Below are positions 10,801-20,382 of a stretch of 24,473 nt of DNA, in pieces. The DNA comes from Saccoglossus kowalevskii (Eukaryota > Hemichordata > Enteropneusta > Harrimaniidae). The position numbers and the translations under genes are program-made. The stretch spans positions 149,831-174,303 of the forward strand of contig NW_003106598.1 of the NCBI RefSeq assembly GCF_000003605.2, given 5' to 3'. A model generated the notes under the pieces. That model did no database searches, was not told the origin of the DNA, and saw only the letters and a program-made list of their open reading frames with translations. Each line of letters opens with the position of its first letter. Positions within the stretch are counted from its first letter, which is position 1.

Positions 10801-13800
10801 TCATCACGAAATGAACAAATCTGAGAGAGGTCCACATGTAGTACCAATATATGTAATATCAAAGCAATCGGACTTACAGTTTTTAACAAGAAGTCGAAAA
10901 TATCACTTTTTACAAAAAATGACAGAAATATTCACCAAAATTAAAGAATTGAAGATATCATCACGAAATGAACAAATCTAAGAAAGCTCTACATGTAGTA
11001 TCTATATATGTAATATCAAAGCAATTGAACTATTGTTTTTTAATAACAAGTCGAAAATATCACTTTTTTNNNNNNNNNNNNNNNNNNNNNNNNNNNNNNN
11101 NNNNNNNNNNNNNNNNNNNNNNNNNNNNNGCTCTACATGTAGTATCTATATATGTAATATCAAAGCAATTGAACTATTGTTTTTTAATAACAAGTCGAAA
11201 ATATCACTTTTTTACCAAAAATTACAAAAATATTCACCAAAATTAGAGAATTAAAGATATCACTATGAAATGAACAAATCTGAGAGATGTTCACCTGAGG
11301 TACCTATATGTATAATATCAAAGCAAATGGACTTGCGGTTTCTAACAAGAAGTCGAAAATATCACTTTTTACCAAAAATTACAAAAATATTTCCCAAAAT
11401 TTGAGAATTAAAGATATCATGAAATGAACAAATCTAAGAGAGGCCTACCCAAGGTACATGTACACCAAGTACCAAAGCATTCAGGCTTGTAGTTTTCAAG
11501 AAGAAGTCGAAAAAGTAAAACACTGACACGGACGACGACGGACAATCACTCATATGATAAGCTCCGCTCGACAAAGTCGAAAGCGGAGCTAACAAAAAAG
11601 TCATAAATAAAATTTTTACCAAAAATGACAAAATATTAACTAAAATTATGTTCGAGATATCAACAAAACGTTAAATCTAATAGAGACCCAACCAAAAACA
11701 TATATACGATGTATCGAACCAATCGGAATAGAGGTTTTTTAGAGGAAGTCGAAAATAACATCTTTGACCAAAAATATTCATAAGAAAGAGAATTGGTGAT
11801 ATCCTCACGAAATAATCAAATCTCATAGAGGTCCACCCAAGAAACACATCTTTTAAATACAAATTTATATAGATTTATCAGTTTTAAAAAAGTATTTGCT
11901 ATAAAACAGACGCGAGAAGACGACAGACAAACACTAATATAACGGCTTCGCCTGTCATCTTCTATGTAGTGTCGAATGTAATAATACACCCAGATGATCA
12001 CTTTATTAGCGTTCGCCTTACCCGGTGTTCCGCCTGCCGCACTCAGCAATGTTGCAAACAAATCTGTAAAATGAATCAATCTGCAATACAAAGCACATAA
12101 AATAATTAGGATTGGGTTCAAACTAGTAATCCAAAACATTTTTCGAGTACGCGATTTTTTTTTATTCTTGGGTATTACAAATAGCAGATCGCAAAAAATA
12201 ATTTAGAAAAGTTTCATCAGAAAGTTCCAGTCCCAAACTGGTGTTAGCCGCGCCCGTTTACTGTATACTTACTCGTTATTGGAATAACCTTTCTTTTCCA
12301 GCATGTTACCGTAGATAAATCCGGGTATTTTGACACTTCCTTCCCAGAGCGAGGCCTTGTTTCCTCTAAAGGGATAGTTATTTCCGGCATAGAACATATC
12401 CCCACCGTTCTACATAACATACAAAAGAGCACTGTGTTCAGTGTTTACAATTGGCAGATTTTACCGAGAAGTTAGGGTGGTAGGAAACGACAGTTGTGAT
12501 GTTCCCAAATCTTAATTGCGGTTTTTTTCAGTCAAGTAGAAAAATCTTCGATCAATTTTCGACAGTCTGTGGATTAGATTCTTTTAGTAAATGATTACAA
12601 TGGTGTGTTTCTGTGTATAGTATTCTAGCATACTGTGATAACACCACGTCAGCCGAGAAGCATATTAAACTGTGGTTCAGAAAAAAAACAATTAAATCTG
12701 CAGTGACTTACTGACTGATGCACCTGTAATAACAGACGACAACACATAAAATCGGCGGATTTGGCCGTTCGGGCTGTGATTTTCACAAAATGTGAGAGCT
12801 TGCTATAACGTCTATGGAATACAATATTAATCGATGAAATACTTACATCACTCAGAAATATAAACAATGTGTCATTCCACATCCCCTTGTCTTTTAAAGC
12901 ATTCGTGATGTTTCCTACGGCTTCGTCCATTGCGGATATCATGCCTTAAATGGGTAAAAAAAAACGTAATTTATATTGAAAGCAAGTTATTTTAGTCCCC
13001 GTTCGAACGCAGTCCGAAAACTGGGATTTATGTTTTGACCTCCGTACGTCCGGACCTGTGTCTTAGAAATGCCTGGACCAAACACAATCAAACTTCACAT
13101 ATACATCATATATGACTTATTATACATATGCACATCAATTTGTTTCACGGTCTGATTTAAGATGGTCGAATGGCAGCCATTTTCTACTGACAAATCGTCA
13201 TAATTAAGCATTTCTTGGATGTTTACAGATGGATTTTGTTCAAACCTTGTATATACATTGAACATTATAGGATCTTGATGCACATCATTTTGTTATACAA
13301 GATTCAAAATGGTCGACTGGCGGCCATTTTGTTTTAATGAATGTAGTTCCAGTGCCATCTCCGACTTGTTTTGACTGATTATGTTCAAATTTTAAATATT
13401 CATTATACATCATGTCATAAATATACATATATATTTGTTTGACGATTCTATTAAAAATGGCCGAAATGGTGACCATTTTTGTGCTAAAAAATCATCAAAT
13501 ATCAAGCATTTCTGGCATTTGTGGATGGATTTTGTTCAAATTTATAACATACATTACACATACGAGTTACTGATGCACGTCACTTTATTTTTCAGATCGG
13601 ATTTAAAATGGGCGACTTGCGGCCATTTTGTTTTAATGAATGGGCTTTCAGAGCCACATAACTGCATAATAACAGTAATAATGTTAAATACATGACATGA
13701 CATGGATATAGTACCCAGTTTCAAGCCTTTTTTAAAACTTTTACACTAAAATCAATGATAATGTTTGTTTTGTTTTTTGGCCGAACAATTACATCATTCA

Positions 13801-16800
13801 TGTGCAAAGGTCGGATACAATTCTCATTTTTGTATAGTCATCATGCTCAGGGTGGCATCTTATGCTGTACGACTATTTTATGTTGTTCCGCTAAGGTGGA
13901 TTCAGAATTATACTTGTTTTAAGGTATTCAGATTACAGTATTCGTATTCTCGAACCTGCAAACAACGTCCAAGGGTGATACAGACACCCTAACTCAGTAA
14001 TAATAACCGATTCAGGTGACAGTTGTTGGTCCAGTATTAGGGTAACATTTGAACAAAATAGATGTAATGGCCGCTTGCTTAGAAATTATTGGTGAGCATA
14101 TAAATACACACTGAAACGCATTCCAGACACGGAGTTTAGTTTATATGAAAGCAAATCTCACCCGCATATTCGCGTCTTCTCGTATCGTTTACTTCCACGG
14201 AGTTTTCAAAACCCGGAGGAGCCTGTCAAAAAGTGGGACAATACATTTCAATAAAAAAAAAACATCTGAAAAAACAATTTAAAACATGCCGTCAGGCACA
14301 TCCTGGTTTACTCAGAATGACCCTTGTGAAAATAGGAAAACGGTACATGCGCGTGTCGTTAGACAATAGTTATTTTAGATCATTAGGCAAACTGTCGCAA
14401 ACGTGTACGAAAATTTAGATGGTGAAATTCTGAATCTTGAAATCTCCGACATTGTGACAGCGCCCTCTAACGATGTGTTTAGTAGTGCTTTCGTTGGCGG
14501 CTACATTGTGTATGCTACGACCTCAGCACCAAACAAAATGAATGCATGTCACTTGGACGGGTGATTTTTTTGGTTTGCTATTCTTATTTAACTATAACGC
14601 AGTGATTCGACGTAGTGGAAAGCGTAATCTCCACAATTACACACAAATGAAAAATAATAAGATACTTACATCCAGTGGGCCGTGTGGTACTAGCAACGCC
14701 GTGTACAGGAACAATGGTGCCGCCGGGTTATGATTCCGAATAATCCTCTCGGCTCTTTCAGTGAATAAGTACTTGAATAAAGAAGAGTAATATCTTTATA
14801 AACACTCCGTAAAATGCAAACCAATAGCGCCGGTTGCGATTGAATCAACCATAATCCATCAGGGGCGGATCTAGGATTCTGGAATAGGGGGGCCCGATAA
14901 GTTGGTCGAAGGCCTAGTTCGCGAGCGCCGATGGCGCGAAGCCCTTGCGGGGGGTTAAACAATATGTATGTATCAAGCAATATTTGTGACGATAATCTCG
15001 AAAAAGATAAGACACTGCGGAATAGACGCTAGAGATTATGTTATCATATATGCTACTACAGTGAAGTTGGGCGTGAATAATTAACATAATTAAGTAGTCT
15101 GTATTATCGACGTCATTACTTACGGTGACGTGAGTGCCGTTTTCGTGTGCCACGACTCCTGTATTATCTCGTAGGTCTAGGCCGGAAGCACCTGGTTCGC
15201 CGATGACTGGAAACAAGCAACAAAGACAGTGCTTTCAACGAAGAGTATTTAAATTTTACACGTTCCACCAGCATAGAATCTAGTTAGTATTTTAGAAAAA
15301 AAATTCAAGATTTTATAGTTTTGAGTCCCCCGTTTGCTACGTCACTGAGGGTGCCCGTGGCAGTAAGAAGGAGGTGCATTTTATAACAAAATTCCGTTTG
15401 CCTACTTGGATGCCTACAATAAAATATCCACATTTTCGGTAGAAAACTGAAGCTCGTAGAGTGACATATCTGCGCTTAACGCCCACCAATACTGAAATAC
15501 GAATTAGCTGAATCAGCTAAAATAACATGCTTGCCATAAAAAAATAATATGTTTATAAATGCCAATCGACGCAACTTAACCATTAACCGGTCAATACTTA
15601 CTATATGCATATGGTTATAATCAAACACGTACATTTATTGTATCGTGTACTTACATGGTGAATGCACAATGTGTGTACTGTAGTCTGACAGGTACCCATT
15701 AAATATTCCATAAAACGAGTCGAATCCACGCCACAATGGCGTATATTTCCAGTTACAGAATCCAAGGTGCCACCTAAAATACAACAAAATTATGTAGATG
15801 AGTAAGTTTAGTAAGCTACGATATTTGTGTCGTATGTTACTATTTGTAAAAATAATACATATTTTTTGTACTTAAAATACTAAAGAGACATAATAGCACG
15901 TGTTTTTGATATGTCGCCGAAAGAGATCTATACTTGCTTGATGTCACGCATCACATATAGTAGACACACATGATGTTAAAAAGCCCTACCATCAATATGG
16001 AACTTAGACCGGGAGGGTCGTCACCAGCGCACACAACAATAACAACACACGCTAAAACGCAAAGGCTCATGGGTAGACGCCTATTTGTAAACAAAGACAC
16101 GCTATGGTCACCTGTCGCATGCGCAGGTCACCTGACGCATGCGCAGGTGACGACTCCCCGCTTTAATCTCAATTAAATTATGTTAATAACGTGTGTATGA
16201 GAAGTGTATCGAAACTCGCAGCGTTCATGAAATTGACACACATTTCTGTTCTCGGCTGTAGAGTGAATGACGTACTTGCCAATCGCGTGATTCATGTACC
16301 CCAGCTCCTTGAGTTTAGTAGATAGTAGAGTGTTGTGCAGTGGCAAATAGTAGGGGTGTTGTTCCTGTACCACCAAATGCTAAAATTGAAATACGATCGA
16401 ATTTTAGTGTGAATATATTTATAATGTGAACAGTGCAGTATACTTTAGTAAGCTTATCAGAGACCTATCGAAAATTAACGAAGTGTAACCGAGTTTCAAA
16501 ACTTTGAACGACAGATTTATCAGAAGAGTAGTAACAATATAGATTATTATACTTCACCGTAGCGCCATTTTGCGGTATTTTACGGGGTATTTTCATCCTA
16601 CCATACAAGAAAATGCGAATTCCAAATATGGAATCAGTACGCGCGTAAGCGTCCTCTAATAATAAAAACAAACATGTCTGCCCCCAGGGTTTGACCGGAC
16701 TCCGTACAAATATGTTCACTGATTCTGTTTTAGGCATTTTGGATTTCGGCATTCCCATAATGTATCCTTGGAAGTAAAAAAATGTTTAATAATAGGGTTA

Positions 16801-19800
16801 TTACGAGGATACCGCAAAGTATGTACTCAGGCAGTATACCGTCGCATCGACCTCTGCTGCGCGACGTTTGATATTACCGCTGTACTGTCTTCGTGCGTAC
16901 TTTGAGGTATCCTCGTAATAACCTCATAATCTTTACCTGTATGCCGGCGTTTGCTGGATATTTACCAGTTAGCAGTGCTGCTCTCGACCTTGGAGTGGAG
17001 TAAACAGATAACATTTAAATAATATTTTATACTTGTCAAATATTGTATTCGAATCTAGTGTATTGATAAAAATTACTTGAAATTTCCATATACAAATATT
17101 TATGGTTGATTAATGGATGAAACTCTAATAAAAACCTGACAACATACATAACGTGCTTGGCTCAAAGGGCGGTGGTCGTCGTGCCGCGTCCTGTTCGATA
17201 TGGGACTCATGGCGACGTTATGATGAAATTGTTTACGCGTATCTGTTGACCGACTTATTTAGTTGATTACTAGCGAATTGCTGTGTTATGTCTGTCATCG
17301 TTTAGGCAGGCGAGGTCCTGAACGGAACTTGGCTCAGTGATTTGGAACTAATTACGAGATAACCGTCGCTATTCGGACTACTATTTCTGACAGTTGGTAT
17401 TCGTAGTTATTAATGTAGTGAACGATTAATCAAAAGATATGGCGTATTCAGTACTTAGTGTGATTGGCTTTATGATTGAAGGTTACGCCCTAGAGTCTTT
17501 TTTCTGCTTTGTAATTGGTTAGAGTTTTGAAAATGAATAAAGTTGTTTTAGTTGGTCTTGGCGAGTACAGCACGACAGACGCAGTCCAGTCCTGGAGAGT
17601 CTTGGGGCGAGTCTTGAGGCAGTCCAGTCTTGGGCGAGTCTTGGGTCAGCCCTGCGATAGTATTGGGGACTTTTCCCCAGGGCACTGTTTCTTATAGAGT
17701 GCTCGACAGTCCGACTAAGACGAGAATTGAAACGTATTTCGTTGTGTGTGTCTTATTTGACTGTAAAGCTTAAGTGACTTTCCCGATCCCGCACCTCGAG
17801 GGGACGCGGTAGACGATATTCCCCCTGACACGTGTGGAGAACCCCAGAGAGAAGAGATTACCCCTGATAACGTACACAACGCGTGTAAAATACATTGTTT
17901 ATTTACACGAAACGTACATGAGCTGTGTGACGACTACCGCCCTGTAACATCGACACTAGCGTAGTTTAAATTTAAGAGAATAGAAAAAAAATACATATCG
18001 TTCCCGATATACCCAGTTTTAAAAATTTGTACAGTAGAACTTGAAGCATCTTTACCATGGGAACTAATATCGATACAATAAAATTGTATTCTTATTACAT
18101 ATATAAGAATGCTGGTTTTCTCTCATTTTTTTCTAAAACAGATTTGTTGTACACTTACGGTGAACACGCAGGCTGGGAGTAGGTGTTGTTAAGAATGACG
18201 CCGTTGCTTGCTAATTCATTTAATATAGGAGTTGGCATGAAGTCGTTATTCCAGCCAACATCATTCCAACCTATAAGATGAAGTATAAAAGTGAAATGAC
18301 TTGCATGTAAATTGCGCCCTCTAGTGAACAAGCGCTTTTCGGGGGTAAATGGCTACTCACGGCGTCAATATAGTTTTGGTCCATGGCAGTATTTTCTATA
18401 TTCTGAATCACAAACGAACACATTTCACTCATATGAACGTAAACGGTAAAAAAATATGCAAAGTATTCAGTCTCTGGTCCCAACGAAAAGATGACATCAC
18501 TAACTTAGTGACTGGTGACATAAATGTTACTATTGATAATGAACTTGAGAATACATGGTTTTCATGGTAAAAAAGGGATACATCGAAAGCTCAAGTTGAG
18601 TTCATCGCCCGCTACGTGAGTATACGGATGCGATTGGATAATAACTTGACTCGATGGTGATGGTGAGTTTTTTTTTTAAGCCAATAACTTTATAAAGTAC
18701 AATTTATTGCAAAATGAATAAATTCTGGGTATTTGAATTCATGAGCAGGCTTCTACTTTAAGAACAATATTCTTACCAACGTCGTCAGCCAGAACCAATA
18801 CAATGTGGGGTGGTTTACCGAGGTCCCCACAAGGCGGTCTCTCAGCTGTTAAAAAATAACAATTTATCACGTTAAATGCGCAGAAGAGACGCACATGTAT
18901 ACTAAGAAAAAAGTTCATCCTTGTCAGAAGAGTCATTACATCCAACCTAAGCATATATTGATATTAGAAAAATGTACCGGTAGTTTCGTGTAAGCTAGCA
19001 AGAGGTAATTTCAGTAATTTTAGAAAGAAGGATAGTACCTGTAGTCATGTCCGCTGCCATCTGAGTCGTTGGCGGTATTGTGCTTCCTGTGATTGGAAAA
19101 AATCCAAAGGTCAATATTCACTTCCACTTATTCTATCAATATTGCTCAATGATACGTACACCTAATGTAGTGTGCCATCTACGGTAAAAAAAAACGCAAT
19201 TCAAGCCTCGTAATCGATAATATAAAGAGGTTGCCGTACGTGTTTCTATAGTACCAAATGACTACCTGTAAACACTGCCCTCCCCAGTTTTGGGTAAATC
19301 TAGAATTGTTACTGAAAATGTGGATTATAGTACTAGAATTATTCATAATAGTACGATGACCTTCAACGATAAGCTCTTAGTGAGCCCACTAATCAACTAG
19401 TTAACTCGGTGCTAAATGATTTGAATTGTTTGACTTAAAGAAATGAAATGTACAACCTTGTTGCCGGCTATCCATATTCCCGTCATCGCCATTTGTCCAG
19501 TCCACTGAAATACAAACAAACATTGAGATTTTATTAGCACGAATCTTTGAAAATGTGGCTTGAATAGTTATAATCAAGTATTTACGGCCGATTTGTCCCA
19601 GTCTCAATTATGACATAGGGAGTCGGTGTTTTTCGACAGGGAGCGATCGTACTTACCAGCAAATATCAGCGTTATTGCGACAACAGCCACCAATACAATG
19701 ATAATTCCAAACAGAACCGCTTTATCGTACTTCGTCATTCGGTGGCTGTCAGCGTGATCGCCCTGTTGGTATTTCTTTGCCTTTCCGCTGCCATCACCGT

Positions 19801-20341
19801 CTCCGACATAGGCTTCGTTATCATAACCAACCTATACAGATAGTACAACAATTAAAGGAAACACCACTTTTTATGGTTTACGTCTGTCACGTATTATTTT
19901 GAGACAATGCATAGTTACTTACAGGATTGTGTCTCCATAGTTACCCAAAACCCACACATAACAGTTAGACCAATCAGAGAACAGCTTGTTTGTTGACAGT
20001 TTTTTCGACGTATCAGATCCTGCCTTGCATACAAGACTCGACTCAACTGGACATTTGAAATGATAATTTGCATTGCTCGTCTACTAGTAGCCGAATCTGT
20101 TCCTGACACGATTCGAACCTCACAACTGGCCATATTAATTTAATAATTAGACCTTCAGTCATCTTCGGAACTACAAAATGTACCTAATACAATGTATGGT
20201 GACAAATGATCTGATGCTCACAGAGGTCAGAGCTGCAAGGTGTGATACACTATGTACGATTACAACAGTACTTCAGCTTTGAAATATACATGGAAAGTCT
20301 GGGATAACAGCACGACTTTTGCAGATAAATGCAGAAGAATG

Positions 20342-20382
<41 letters not shown>

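Larger units (their letters stand above)
10112..11920. repeat. 156-bp tandem array with degenerate flanks, in sulfatase intron 15
   Basis: Units recognised by AAATGAACAAATCTGAGAGA, then AATATCAAAGCAAT, then AAGTCGAAAATATCACTTTT. GAGAGAGGTCC-type landmarks fall at about 10511, 10667 and 10823, a 156-bp step. Central units are nearly identical; those at 10112-10380 and 11610-11920 are degenerate. An N run interrupts it at 11070-11129. Ends carry GACGACGGACAA and GCTCCGCT motifs, suggesting the array sits inside a larger transposable element. Confidence 0.88.

Noticed and set aside
11816-12139. A 107-codon minus-strand frame.
   Set aside because: It is read-through of sulfatase exon 15 in a different frame together with flanking intron sequence.
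17515-17697. A frame beginning MVRVLKMNK that also appears on the minus strand at 4475.
   Set aside because: The match reflects the two inverted copies of the same repeat. The frames diverge after a few residues and carry no domain.
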